Of a stretch of DNA of 64,000 nucleotides, positions 27,754 to 35,688 are shown in pieces. Source of the DNA: DASRLE01 sp963825315. Lineage in GTDB: Bacteria > Verrucomicrobiota > Verrucomicrobiia > Limisphaerales > Palsa-1400. The notes below the pieces were generated by a model that was not told the origin of the DNA, searched no databases, and was given only the letters and a program-made list of their open reading frames with translations. The number at the start of each line of letters is the position of its first letter. The stretch's first letter is position 1. A program made the position numbers and the translations under genes. The DNA is taken from NCBI GenBank assembly GCA_963825315.1, contig CAWGST010000006.1, positions 1-64,000 of the forward strand. Reading direction: 5' to 3'.

Positions 27754-27830
27754 CTGCGTGTCTCACCAATCCGCTTGTGCGGCTTGGGCGGGGTCCGGTC
27801 GCGCTCAACGACTGGACCCCGTATTTTTTT
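27754..27830 (+). ncRNA. Candidate small RNA
   Basis: Between the promoter-like site and a T-run lie a hairpin (CCAA-CCGC / GCGG-TTGG at 27666... i.e. 27766-27787, loop TTGT) and a 13-bp terminator stem (27789-27821). A further 4-bp stem (27751-27763) straddles the predicted start. There is no start codon with a convincing frame. The terminator's T-run is on the plus strand, so it does not serve leuA on the other strand, and the CHAD gene ends about 255 bp earlier. Unrecognised family. Confidence 0.45.
27789..27830 (+). terminator. Strong Rho-independent terminator
   Basis: Arms 27789-27801 and 27809-27821 pair over 13 bp with one G-U, loop of 7 nt, followed by TATTTTTTT. It terminates plus-strand transcription (candidate sRNA or CHAD transcript), facing the 3' end of leuA. 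Confidence 0.85.
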
Positions 27831-29386
27831 CACGCTTTCCCATTGTCCTCGCACAGAAAGCGGTTGACCGCATTCAGATAGGCCCGCGCGCTGGCTTCGA
27901 TCACATCGGTGCTGGCGCCTTTTCCGGTGACCACCTTGCCCTTGCCAAAGTCCACTTTGACCGTGACTTCGCCGAGGGCGTCCTTGCCTTGCGAAACGGC
28001 GCGCAATGAATAATCCAGCAATTTGCCCTGCGTATGCGTCAGGCGGTCAATCGCCTTCAAAGCGGCATCCACCGGCCCGTCGCCGATGCTGGCGTCCTGC
28101 GCGAAGGCGGCCGCGTTTTTTTTGCCGGCGAGCTTTTGCAGGCGGACAGTGGCCGTGGGCACAGTGCGGCTGCCGCTGCTCACGCTCAAATAATCGAGCG
28201 ACCACGTTTCCGGGATTTCGGTGATCTGCCCCTCGACCAGCGCGGTCAAATCATCGTCATAAACAAATTTCTTCTTGTCGCCAATCTCCTTGAAGCGGGC
28301 GAAAATGGCGGCGACGTCGCCTCCGCTCATTTTGAAGCCGAGATGTTTCAAGCGGACGGCGACCGCGGCGCGGCCGCTGTGCTTGGTCAAGGGCAGTTCG
28401 GTGCCGCCCCAGCCGACGATTTGCGGGTCCATGATTTCGTAGGTCTCGCGCTTTTTCAAAATGCCGTCCTGATGTATGCCGCTGGAATGGGCAAAGGCGT
28501 TTTCGCCGACGATGGCTTTGCTGCGCTGCACCACCAGGCCGCTCATGCGCGCCACCAGGCGCGAGGCCTTGACAATCTCGCGCGTGTTCACTCCGCACTC
28601 AAACCGGCCGAAGAAATCGTCGCGCGTTTTGAGGGCCATGACGATTTCCTCCATGGCGGCGTTGCCGGCGCGCTCGCCAATGCCGTTGACCGTGCATTCG
28701 ACCTGCCGCGCCCCGTGGCCCACCGCGGCCAGGGAATTGGCCACGGCCAAACCGAGGTCATTATGGCAATGGACGCTGAGGACAGCCCGGCCGGATTGGA
28801 ATTCCGGGACCGAATCGTAAAGATGTTGAAACAGCGCCCCATATTGATCCGGCACGGCCCAGCCGACGGTATCGGGAATATTGACCGTGGTCGCTCCCGC
28901 CGCCACCACCGCCCGGCAGACCTGCACCAGGAACTCCGGTTCGGTGCGCGACGCGTCCTCCGGCGAAAACTCCACGTTGCTGACAAAGCCCCTCGCCTGT
29001 TTGACGCCGTCCACCGCCAGCCGGAGAATTTCTGCCCGCGCCTTGTTCAATTTAAATTCACGATGGATTTTCGACGTGGCCAAAAAGACGTGAATGCGCC
29101 CGCGCCTGCCGGCGGGCTTGATGGCGTGGCCGGCGGCGTCAATGTCGTGCGGGACGCAACGGGCCAAACCGCATATCACCGGCCCTTTGATTTCTTTGGC
29201 AATGGCCTGGACGGCGGCAAAATCGCCGTCGCTGATGACGGGGAAGCCGGCCTCGATCACATCAACCTTCAGGCGGGCCAATTGGCGGGCGATTTCGAGC
29301 TTCTCGCGCAAGTTCATGGACGCGCCCGGGCATTGCTCGCCGTCGCGCAACGTTGTGTCGAATATGATGATTTTATCGTTTTTCAT
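27830..29386 (-). CDS. leuA: 2-isopropylmalate synthase
   Basis: 518 residues, usual length for LeuA. It condenses acetyl-CoA with 2-ketoisovalerate, the first committed step of leucine synthesis. N-terminal IIFDTTLRDGEQCPGASMN, catalytic/metal motifs VHCHNDLGLAVANSLAAV and NGIGERAGN, and the HSSGIHQDG segment. The C-terminal regulatory domain (about 385-510) is present, so leucine feedback is likely. Transcription passes a leucine attenuator just upstream. No leuB, C or D follows. Confidence 0.95.
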   Translation of the reverse strand: MKNDKIIIFDTTLRDGEQCPGASMNLREKLEIARQLARLKVDVIEAGFPVISDGDFAAVQAIAKEIKGPVICGLARCVPHDIDAAGHAIKPAGRRGRIHVFLATSKIHREFKLNKARAEILRLAVDGVKQARGFVSNVEFSPEDASRTEPEFLVQVCRAVVAAGATTVNIPDTVGWAVPDQYGALFQHLYDSVPEFQSGRAVLSVHCHNDLGLAVANSLAAVGHGARQVECTVNGIGERAGNAAMEEIVMALKTRDDFFGRFECGVNTREIVKASRLVARMSGLVVQRSKAIVGENAFAHSSGIHQDGILKKRETYEIMDPQIVGWGGTELPLTKHSGRAAVAVRLKHLGFKMSGGDVAAIFARFKEIGDKKKFVYDDDLTALVEGQITEIPETWSLDYLSVSSGSRTVPTATVRLQKLAGKKNAAAFAQDASIGDGPVDAALKAIDRLTHTQGKLLDYSLRAVSQGKDALGEVTVKVDFGKGKVVTGKGASTDVIEASARAYLNAVNRFLCEDNGKA

Positions 29387-29402
29387 AATTTTTTGTGTTT
29401 GT

Positions 29403-29445
29403 AAAAAGCAAAAACCCCAGCGCCCGTTATTGGCGATGGGGTTTG
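29403..29445 (-). terminator. Attenuator terminator of leuA
   Basis: On the minus strand a stem AAACCCCA-T-CGCC / GGCG-C-TGGGGTTT with one mismatch is followed by TTGCTTTTT. It lies between the leader peptide stop and the leuA start, the position expected of an attenuator. Confidence 0.85.
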
Positions 29446-29466
29446 AAAATTCTTGTAAACGAATAA

Positions 29467-29535
29467 TTAAACCTCAACCGCCGCGCAGCGCAGGAGCAGC
29501 GCGTTCAGCAACAGTCGCAGGTTCAAATTATTCAT
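29467..29535 (-). CDS. leuL: Leucine-rich leader peptide of leuA
   Basis: 22 codons (start ATG 29535, stop TAA 29467-29469). Eight of the 22 residues are leucine, including runs NLRLLLN and ALLL. A ribosome stalling on these codons when charged Leu-tRNA is scarce would stop the downstream terminator from forming. This is the known mechanism of leu operon attenuation in enterics, inferred here. The predicted transcription start is only a few bases before the ATG, so the leader is nearly leaderless. Confidence 0.8.
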   Translation of the reverse strand: MNNLNLRLLLNALLLRCAAVEV

Positions 29536-29545
29536 TACGAGTCGC

Positions 29546-29574
29546 AAAATACCGCACAATTGATTTCATGTCAA
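29546..29574 (-). promoter_or_regulatory. Sigma-70-type promoter of leuLA
   Basis: Minus strand TTGACA (29574-29569), 17-base spacer, TATTTT (29551-29546). The predicted start is near 29539, just before the leader ATG at 29535. Confidence 0.75.
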
Positions 29575-29589
29575 CTTTTTTTAAAAGGG

Positions 29590-30340
29590 TTTGTCCCACG
29601 TAGCGCAGGCGTCCTCGCCTGCGGGTGCTGGCAGCGTCCCGCTGCCATTCTCATTCTGGTAGGGCGAGACTCCGTCGAGCCGTGAACCTTTGAAACCATC
29701 CCCGCAAACCGCAGCAGCTCTCATCTCTCAAATCTCCAATCTGAAATTTCAAATCCGCTTTGCAACCCCCTTCTAGTCCCTCTCCCATCAGATTCCCCTT
29801 CTCCGCATTGGATGGGGAGAAGGTGGCCGAAGGCCGGATGAGGTGTTCCCCGGGAGTGGAGAGGGTGGCTGACTTGGCGCGCCGTAGCCAGGCGAAGGCG
29901 GGAGACCGGGTGAGAGTATAAATTGAAGGCTGGGATTGCCCATTGACTATTGCCCATTGCTCATTGGCCATTGTCGTCTTGATCTCGCCCCCAAGGGCAC
30001 TGTGGTATCTGGCTATTGACTATTGGCTATTGGCTATTCCCGTCTTGATCTCCCCCTTCCAAGGGCACTGCCGAATCCTTAAATCTCCAATCTCAAATTC
30101 CCGTCTCGATCCCACCCTCTCATCCGGCCCTTCATGAGCCAGCCGTGTGTCCCAAAGGGCACAACCCGTTTTTTGGGAGGCAGTTCATAATCTTAATCCT
30201 AATCCTAATCTTAAACTGCGTCCTGCATCCGATAATTAGAATTGATGACCATCATGTCCATGCTGAAAACCGCTCACCGACTACATCAAGCCCGGTCTTG
30301 ACTTCGGGCACTGGGGGCGACATCCTTCCCTGCATGAACA
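29590..30340. repeat. Low-complexity/hairpin intergenic block
   Basis: About 750 bp with no supportable gene. It contains a hairpin GCAGGCGTCCTCGCCTGC (about 29601-29618) and the near-repeat words CATTGACTATTGCCCATTG and GGCTATTGACTATTGGC. It also has two copies of GTCTTGATCTC(G/C)CCC...AAGGGCACTG (29975-30002 and 30042-30068) and a short TAATCCTAATCC array near 30190. It is typical of decayed or repeat-rich spacer DNA in this lineage. Confidence 0.6.
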
Positions 30341-30358
30341 GCCGGTTGTATATGAAAT

Positions 30359-30365
30359 GTTAGGC
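30359..30365 (+). promoter_or_regulatory. Integron-type core site GTTAGGC
   Basis: GTTAGGC fits the GTTRRRY core where integron cassettes are joined, and lies 15 bp before the ATG of the small gene. The following base makes GTTAGGCG, the exact complement of CGCCTAAC at 30731-30738 beyond the gene. Confidence 0.4.
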
Positions 30366-30373
30366 GGCATCGT

Positions 30374-30709
30374 ATGCGCTCGCAGGAAAGCATCCTTCGG
30401 TCGAACCGCGTTTGTGGAAGCTTTTTTGTTTTTCTTGCAGTTTTTTCCCTTGGCCTTTCCGGTCTTTGTTTTTACTTGGGCCGTTGGGGAGTTGGGTTGT
30501 TGTTATTGCCTGGTGTCTTGTTTTGCGGTTCGATTGGCTGGTTAGCAATCGTGGGCACTATTCGGAGTTCACGTATATCCGGTAACGGTGGCACCGGGGC
30601 ATCGGGGGCCGGTAAGCCAGTACCAGTTGGCCCTGCTCCGACTCACCATTTGGCAGCCGCGAAGGATTTGCCACCATCAGACAACACCAACTCACTGCCG
30701 AAGGATTGA
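30374..30709 (+). CDS. Small membrane protein, cassette-like gene
   Basis: 111 residues. Two hydrophobic segments at about 14-34 (CGSFFVFLAVFSLGLSGLCF) and 40-60 (GLLLLPGVLFCGSIGWLAIV), then a Gly/Pro/Ser-rich tail. Base composition is more AT-rich than the neighbours. I recognise no family. It is tightly framed by attC-like boxes, with short gaps on both sides, as in integron cassettes. Confidence 0.6.
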   Translation: MRSQESILRSNRVCGSFFVFLAVFSLGLSGLCFYLGRWGVGLLLLPGVLFCGSIGWLAIVGTIRSSRISGNGGTGASGAGKPVPVGPAPTHHLAAAKDLPPSDNTNSLPKD

Positions 30710-30730
30710 TTTTGAGATATGGAGATTCCC

Positions 30731-30792
30731 CGCCTAACACCGCACTGGGGCCAACGCCGGTTGCGTTTTCAGCCCCCATTCGCGGTCGGCTA
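30731..30792 (+). repeat. attC-like folded site with damaged right core
   Basis: Starts with CGCCTAAC (RYYYAAC box), then ACCGC, TGGGGC, an inner CAACGCCGGTTG palindrome, GCCCCCA and GCGGT in mirror order, as an attC hairpin would. The expected GTTAGGC right core is replaced by CGGCTA, and the MITE starts there. Position right after the stop codon also fits. Confidence 0.4.
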
Positions 30793-30941
30793 GAGCGGTT
30801 TCATGAAAACTGTAGCCGCATTGCAAGGTAGGGCCGCGCTGCTGCGCGGCCTCGGCGGCGCAGCAGCGCCGCCCTACCATTCCTCTCTCAGACGATGCCG
30901 TTTGAATAGTCGTGACGGCTACGTCATTTTTTAAACCGCTC
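30793..30941. mobile_element. IS630-related MITE
   Basis: 149 bp, TA on both sides (30791-30792 and 30942-30943), ends GAGCGGTTT...AAACCGCTC. The outer 26 bases match 21 of 26 positions of the IS630 ends at 51279 and 52584. The centre is a large GC-rich palindrome (30827-30878, arms GGTAGGGC...GCGC and complement). It has no coding capacity and would depend on an IS630 transposase. Confidence 0.75.
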
Positions 30942-30944
30942 TAG

Positions 30945-32605
30945 CAGCCTGTCGGACTTGAGGAGGAGCTTTTTTCTCCGGCTTTCACGTAATCCGCTAT
31001 TGGGGCCTATAGTATGGAATTGACGAGACCGAAAAAAACCACTTCTGTCGGACCAAAAGATTCCGGGAAGCTTATCAATTGAAAAGCGGGTCCGTTTATG
31101 TTTAGCCCGGCTCCTTTTCTTGGATTCTCAGGCTGGTTCGGCCAGTTTCACTCCCGCTCGCAAGATGTGTAACCGTTTGAGGTTGTAGGCGACGCAGACC
31201 AACTGCCATTCCAGCCCGACCTTTTCCAGTCCGCGCAGCAGAAATTGCCGGAATCCCATCACGCTCTTGATGATGCCAAAGACCGGTTCCACCGTCTGCT
31301 GCCGCAATTTGTACTTGGCTTTGCCATCCTTCGTTTTCAGCCGGTGCTTCATCACCTCGCTCAACCCGGCTCCCGGGGCGGGCGCCGCCGGCTCATCCTT
31401 CTTTTCCAGATCGCTGACGGTACGATGGTGCTCTTTCTTTTCCAGCGCTGCATAGACCGTCGTCCCGGTGGACTGGCCAGCGGGCGTTTGTTCCACCGCA
31501 CGCACCGCCGCTTCGCTGTAAAATCCGCTGTCGGCCAAAACGTCCGCAACCGATTCCACCGGGGCGGCCACCGCCGCCACGGTGGGGGCCAGTTCCTGTT
31601 TGTCGTTGCACGCCTGGCTCACCCGCTCTCCCACGATCAAGCGGCTGTCCACTTCCACGGCCGCTTGGGCGTTGTAGCTCTGCTCAAAATGTTGGCCGCT
31701 GCCCGCTTTCATGATCCGGCTCTGCGGGTCGGTGAAATTATATTGATCGCTGGGACCGGGTTCGGGCGTCGGCGCCTGGGGCGGCTGGCCGCGGATTCCT
31801 TCACCCCGTTCTTTTTTGGCGGCCCGCTCGGCCAGTTTCTTCTCGTGTTCGGCCAACTCGACGGCGTAGCGCGCCTGGGCCCGGGCTTCAATCTCGGCCC
31901 GCGCCTTGGCCAGCGCGGCTTTGCGCTCTTGGCGGCGGGTGATCTCGTCGGGAATGCTCAGCCCGTCTTGCAAGGGCGTGCTGTCGGCTTGCTCGGCTTT
32001 GGCCATCAGTTCCTTGACCTCCAGGTCCAGTTGTTCGATGGTTTTGCCCGCGTGTTCGTAGCTGACGGCGGAGTGCTTGCTGGCATTGGCCATGACCTTG
32101 GTCCCGTCCACGGCCACGGTGATTTGTCCGACCTGCAAAAACTTCAACGCCTGCGCCAGCTCCAAGACCCGGACAAAGGTCTCTTGCAACAGCGCTTTGT
32201 TCTCGCGCCGGAAAGTGCAAATCGTGTCATGGTCCGGATGAGTATCTCCGCAAATCATCCGCACCGGCACACTGTCGTAAGTCGCCTGTTCGATCCGCCG
32301 CGAACTGAAAAGCCCGGTGGCATAGCAATAAAGCAACAAGGCCAAAAGCATCCGGGGCGGATACTGTTCGCTACCAGTTCCCCTTTCGTTGACCTTGATT
32401 CGGCGTAAATCCATCTCCTCAACGGCGTCCAGAATGAAATGCGCCAGATGGTCTGTCGGCACCCAATCGCGCAGATTGGGGGGCAGGATCAGCGGGGTGT
32501 CGTAATCAATAGTGATAAAGCGTGCAGCCATACTTGACTGATGCCCTCTGGCCCTTTCACGTTCAAACTTTCTGAAAAAACCTTCGCTCTAAGTCCGACA
32601 GGCTG
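30945..32605 (-). mobile_element. IS1182-family insertion sequence
   Basis: 1661 bp with inverted ends CAGCCTGTCGGACTT (30945-30959) and complement (32591-32605), flanked by CTAG on each side (30941-30944 and 32606-32609). The left CTAG is formed from the end of the MITE, so this element inserted after the MITE. Confidence 0.85.
31128..32531 (-). CDS. IS1182-family transposase
   Basis: 467 residues. Start FITIDYDTPLILPPNLRDWVP, then SSRRIEQATYDSVPVRMICG, TVAVDGTKVMANASKHS (first Asp), a long coiled Ala/Glu/Lys-rich linker, FADSGFYSEAA-like 'VLADSGFYSEAAVRA' (second Asp), and VEPVFGIIKSVMGFRQF (Glu), all typical of IS1182. The frame appears intact. Confidence 0.93.
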   Translation of the reverse strand: MAARFITIDYDTPLILPPNLRDWVPTDHLAHFILDAVEEMDLRRIKVNERGTGSEQYPPRMLLALLLYCYATGLFSSRRIEQATYDSVPVRMICGDTHPDHDTICTFRRENKALLQETFVRVLELAQALKFLQVGQITVAVDGTKVMANASKHSAVSYEHAGKTIEQLDLEVKELMAKAEQADSTPLQDGLSIPDEITRRQERKAALAKARAEIEARAQARYAVELAEHEKKLAERAAKKERGEGIRGQPPQAPTPEPGPSDQYNFTDPQSRIMKAGSGQHFEQSYNAQAAVEVDSRLIVGERVSQACNDKQELAPTVAAVAAPVESVADVLADSGFYSEAAVRAVEQTPAGQSTGTTVYAALEKKEHHRTVSDLEKKDEPAAPAPGAGLSEVMKHRLKTKDGKAKYKLRQQTVEPVFGIIKSVMGFRQFLLRGLEKVGLEWQLVCVAYNLKRLHILRAGVKLAEPA

Positions 32606-33322
32606 CTAGAGTCGCGGCTTAGGGGGACGTTCACGAGCGCCAGCGTCGGCGCGCAGGGCTTTGATGACGGCCTCAAGTTGCTTTTCAAATTTGGCGTTTT
32701 CTTTGTCCCAGCCGGTGAAATCGGCGGCAAGGCGTGTGGTCAGGTGCTGCTTTTTCCAATCTTGCCACTTCGGATCAAATAGAAATCCGTCAATGTTGAG
32801 TGGAATGATGGCAAGAACCTCCTCGCCACGCTCCTTCCAAAGTCGCTCCTCCTTCAAAATCGCTGTCTTGATTTCTTTATCTACCCACCAACTGGTCAAG
32901 GATTCCTTGGAACAACACAGCAGCACTTTATCCCAAAGGCGTATCCCTTCATCCGCCGCTTTATAAACGAGATCGCCAGGCAGAATTTGGTGTTCGTCCA
33001 GCCAGCAGCGGATGCCCCGGCCCTGCAAAGCATCGTGCAACCGGTGGGCAAAGGACTTGTCCGCATGGCTATAGCTGATAAAACAGGAATAGAATTGAAT
33101 CGGCTGACGCCAAAAATCAGGCAAGTAACGAATGAAGTCATCCGACAACCCGCACCCGCGCAGGAACACTTCCGGCAACGGCCCGGATGCCATTAAGGTA
33201 TGGTAATCGAGAGAACATGGGCCACGATGGCGACACGCGTTCAAGCCTTTTGCTGTTCTCAAAGAGGTGAACGCGAAAGTGGTGCGTATCAAGTAAGCTT
33301 GGTCAAATGAGGTGTTTTCTAG

Positions 33323-34687
33323 TATTACTCTGTTAAGTAGAAATAGGCGAAAAATCTTCAAATTCAGTCAGGCAGCAGGGACACAAGCCGCGCGAGCGCA
33401 CGATCAATGGCTGCATCGCCCGCAACGCCTGTTCCCACGTGAGGCCAGAAGTTTTTTTTGGCGCGTAGATAATCCATCGCCACAAACAAATAGGCGACGG
33501 CGGCCATGACCAGATGGTGGTGGAATCCGCGCCAACTGCGTCCCTCATAGTGGTCCAAGCCCAAGTCGTCTTTGCCCCGTTGAAAATACTGTTCGATGGG
33601 CCAGCGGCCGCGGCTCAAGCGCAGGCTCCGCCCCTTGGTCGGCGGTTGCTTGAGCCAGGCAGCATAAACATGATACGGATCGGGCTGGCCTTCGGGCCAA
33701 TCCACCACCAGCCAGCAGGATGGCCACTCTCCGCTCTTCTCGTCCAAATCGGTGTTGAGATAAATCTGCCTCCACGCCAGGCGTGTCGCGCGCTTTTCGC
33801 CGTCGGCCGCCTCCCAAGTCGCCGCCTGCCATTCCCGGGCTTTGAAGCCTTCAGCCAAACGCCGCAACGACTGCGCTTTGGGGGCCGTCTTGGTGACCCT
33901 CCAAAGTTTGTAGCCGTGGGCCAGCTTGGGGCGTTGCGCCCAAGCCAGCCAGTGTTCTTCGCCGTGAAGGAAGTATTCCAGTCCCAACCCGCGCAGGCGC
34001 CGCCGCCACTCGGGGGTTCTTCCGTAAGCGGAATCGCCCAAAACCGGGGCCGCCGTCAAACCGTCCGCCAGCGCCTCCTCGATCAAGTCTCCAGCAATGT
34101 CGGGCTTGGTCTGAAAGTTCACCTGCTCGGGCACTCCGGCCTCCCGCCGCCGGGATCGGTCCCTGGTCCAGATTTCCGGCAGATAGAGCCTTCCTCCCAC
34201 CGGGGCCGCAATGTCCCCATCCGTGACCACCAACTCGACGGCTACTTGGCACTGCGCCTGTTTGCCCACCGCCCCACAATATTGGTGACTGACTCCCACC
34301 GAATGGTTGCCTTGTTTGAGCCAGCCGGTTTCGTCCACGACCCACGCCTGCAACGGCTCCATCGCCGGAATGACCTCACGCCGAATCGCCCGCCAGACGT
34401 GGCTCTCCTGCCAGGGACTGTCGCTCACGAATTGCTGCAGCTTCTGACTGTCCACCTGCAGCCGCTGCGCGATGGGTTCGATGGATTTGCGTTGTCCGGG
34501 CATTAAAAGGCCCTGCACGTAGAGCGCTGCGCTCTCCCGCCGCTCGCTCCGTCCGATGTCGGCCACCAGTGGCTCGATGAATTTTTGAAACGCGGCGACC
34601 TTGCGCCGCCAGTGTGCGGAATTCCACTTCATGACCAACACTGTAGCACCCCCTCAAAATGTGTCAATATAACTTAACAGAGTAATA
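33323..34687 (-). mobile_element. IS701-like insertion sequence
   Basis: 1365 bp flanked by CTAG on both sides (33319-33322 and 34688-34691), ends TATTACTCTGTTAAGT and complement. A 4-bp CTAG-like duplication is typical of IS701. It interrupts the pentapeptide-TIR gene. Confidence 0.88.
33364..34641 (-). CDS. IS701-family transposase
   Basis: 425 residues (start may be the Met three codons in). Signature FIEPLVADIGRSERRESAALYVQGLL at the N-terminus, WVVDETGWLKQGNHSVGV (first Asp), APVLGDSAYG (second Asp), SRGRWPIEQYFQRGKDDLGLDHYEGRSW (Glu). It appears intact. Confidence 0.93.
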   Translation of the reverse strand: MLVMKWNSAHWRRKVAAFQKFIEPLVADIGRSERRESAALYVQGLLMPGQRKSIEPIAQRLQVDSQKLQQFVSDSPWQESHVWRAIRREVIPAMEPLQAWVVDETGWLKQGNHSVGVSHQYCGAVGKQAQCQVAVELVVTDGDIAAPVGGRLYLPEIWTRDRSRRREAGVPEQVNFQTKPDIAGDLIEEALADGLTAAPVLGDSAYGRTPEWRRRLRGLGLEYFLHGEEHWLAWAQRPKLAHGYKLWRVTKTAPKAQSLRRLAEGFKAREWQAATWEAADGEKRATRLAWRQIYLNTDLDEKSGEWPSCWLVVDWPEGQPDPYHVYAAWLKQPPTKGRSLRLSRGRWPIEQYFQRGKDDLGLDHYEGRSWRGFHHHLVMAAVAYLFVAMDYLRAKKNFWPHVGTGVAGDAAIDRALARLVSLLPD

Positions 34688-35100
34688 CTAGAATGGCATC
34701 TCTTAGGTTGGCAAGGTGGAGGCCGGCATTGCTCAGGGTGGCATCGAACAGGCAGGCGTTACTCAGGCTGGCACTGCTCAGGTTGGCACCGCTGAGGTTG
34801 GCCCCGCCCAGGTTGGCCCCGCTCAGGTGGGCACTGCCCAGGTTGGCCCCGCTGAGGTTGGCCCCGCCCAGGTTGGCAGCAAGCAGGTCGGCACGCCTCA
34901 GGTCGGCACCGAGCAGGTTCGTTTCGCTCAGGTTCGCTTCGCTGAGGTTCGCCCCGCTGAGGTTCACTCCGCTGAGATCCGCCTTGCTGAGGTTTGGGAC
35001 CTTTAAAGGATTGTCATTCCTCCATTTATTCCACACCGCAACCCCTTCTTTCAACATCCTCAATTGTTCCGCATTCGCCATAAGTTTTAACTGGTTGATT

Positions 35101-35283
35101 TTACTCCGTCCTCTTCCAAGATGTGCCCACTATGCTGTCCCAGAGCGGTTTCAAATCAGGATCATCAATCGCTGCCCGCTTCACGGTCTGCTCGTCGATG
35201 GGCATCGCCTTCTTGAACCACTCCTGGCATTCGTCCAGCCGCCCCAGTTGGGCGCAGTAGCAGGCCAGATTGCCTTTGCCGTC
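35101..35283 (-). pseudogene. TPR protein C-terminal fragment
   Basis: On the minus strand the frame DGKGNLACYCAQLGRLDE, then ECQEWFKKAMPIDEQTVK and DDPDLKPLW before a stop is a common ending of TPR proteins. It has no start of its own and is joined, out of frame, to the fragment at 35284-35363. Confidence 0.6.
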
Positions 35284-35363
35284 GCAGCGGGGTCGCCGAT
35301 GGAGCCTTTGCCAAGGTCAAATGCCCAGATGGTTTCGCCAGCCTCTGAAGTTTCCGCATTCAT
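35284..35363 (-). pseudogene. Possible Cas9 start fragment (RuvC-I motif)
   Basis: After a good ribosome site (AAGGGAAAAGAAG) comes ATG 35363 and 23 codons, including IWAFDLGKGSIG. The D-x-G-x-x-S-I-G pattern is the RuvC-I motif that starts Cas9 proteins. The similarity then stops at the TPR fragment. With 12 informative residues this is suggestive only. Confidence 0.35.
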
Positions 35364-35582
35364 CTTCTTTTCCCTTCGTTTTGTGGATCGGGGAAGATTA
35401 TGGCCGAAAACCAACCTCCAGCCAAGACCCATTTTCACCAACAACTTTCGAGGTTCGCGTGGTTCGGGTAGTTCGCGATTTCCCCGGTTTTCCATGATCT
35501 GTGAGGCCATACCTGAAATCCGTGGTCAAATTCTTAAAACACCGATAGTCATTAAACCATCCAACCAGTCCAAGCCAGCTTT

Positions 35583-35664
35583 ATCGTTAATGTAACGGGC
35601 TTGTTGCTGGTCTGTTGCCGATTTTGTTGCCAGCTAAGTCGTTGACTATCAACATTTGTTGCCG
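35583..35664 (-). repeat. Dispersed repeat, copy 1
   Basis: About 80 bp shared with the sequence around 51257-52335. Both contain TGTTGATAGTCAACGACTTA and CCCGTTACATTAACGATAA (minus strand here) with matched spacing and a (G)TAAC/GTTGC-rich middle. Function unknown; both copies sit next to insertion sequences. Confidence 0.7.
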
Positions 35665-35688
35665 TGTTGCCGATTTTCCGGACCTATC

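Larger units (their letters stand above)
32606..35081 (-). pseudogene. Pentapeptide-repeat/TIR-domain protein split by an IS
   Basis: The 5' half (35081-34688) encodes a short helix then about 18 pentapeptide units of the A(D/N)LSG type. The 3' half (33322-32606) encodes the TIR domain (CFISYSHADKSFAHRLHDAL, CWLDEHQILPGD, LTSWWVDKEI with a conserved Glu) and a basic tail. Between them sits the IS701-like element at 33323-34687. Removing it and one CTAG restores one frame of 368 residues. TIR domains of this class often cleave NAD in immune systems; that is inference here. The stop codon overlaps the IS1182 target site. Confidence 0.9.

Noticed and set aside
29590..30340. Possible CRISPR array in the repeated words near 29930-30070
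   Set aside because: Repeat units are short and irregular, with no constant spacers and no cas genes nearby.
34692..35080. Long plus-strand frame and DNA-level tandem pattern over the pentapeptide gene
   Set aside because: The repeated GGTTGGC(A/C)CC(G/C)CT pattern is the complement of pentapeptide codons (A-N-L-S-G) on the minus strand. The plus frame has no start context or family and is only its shadow.
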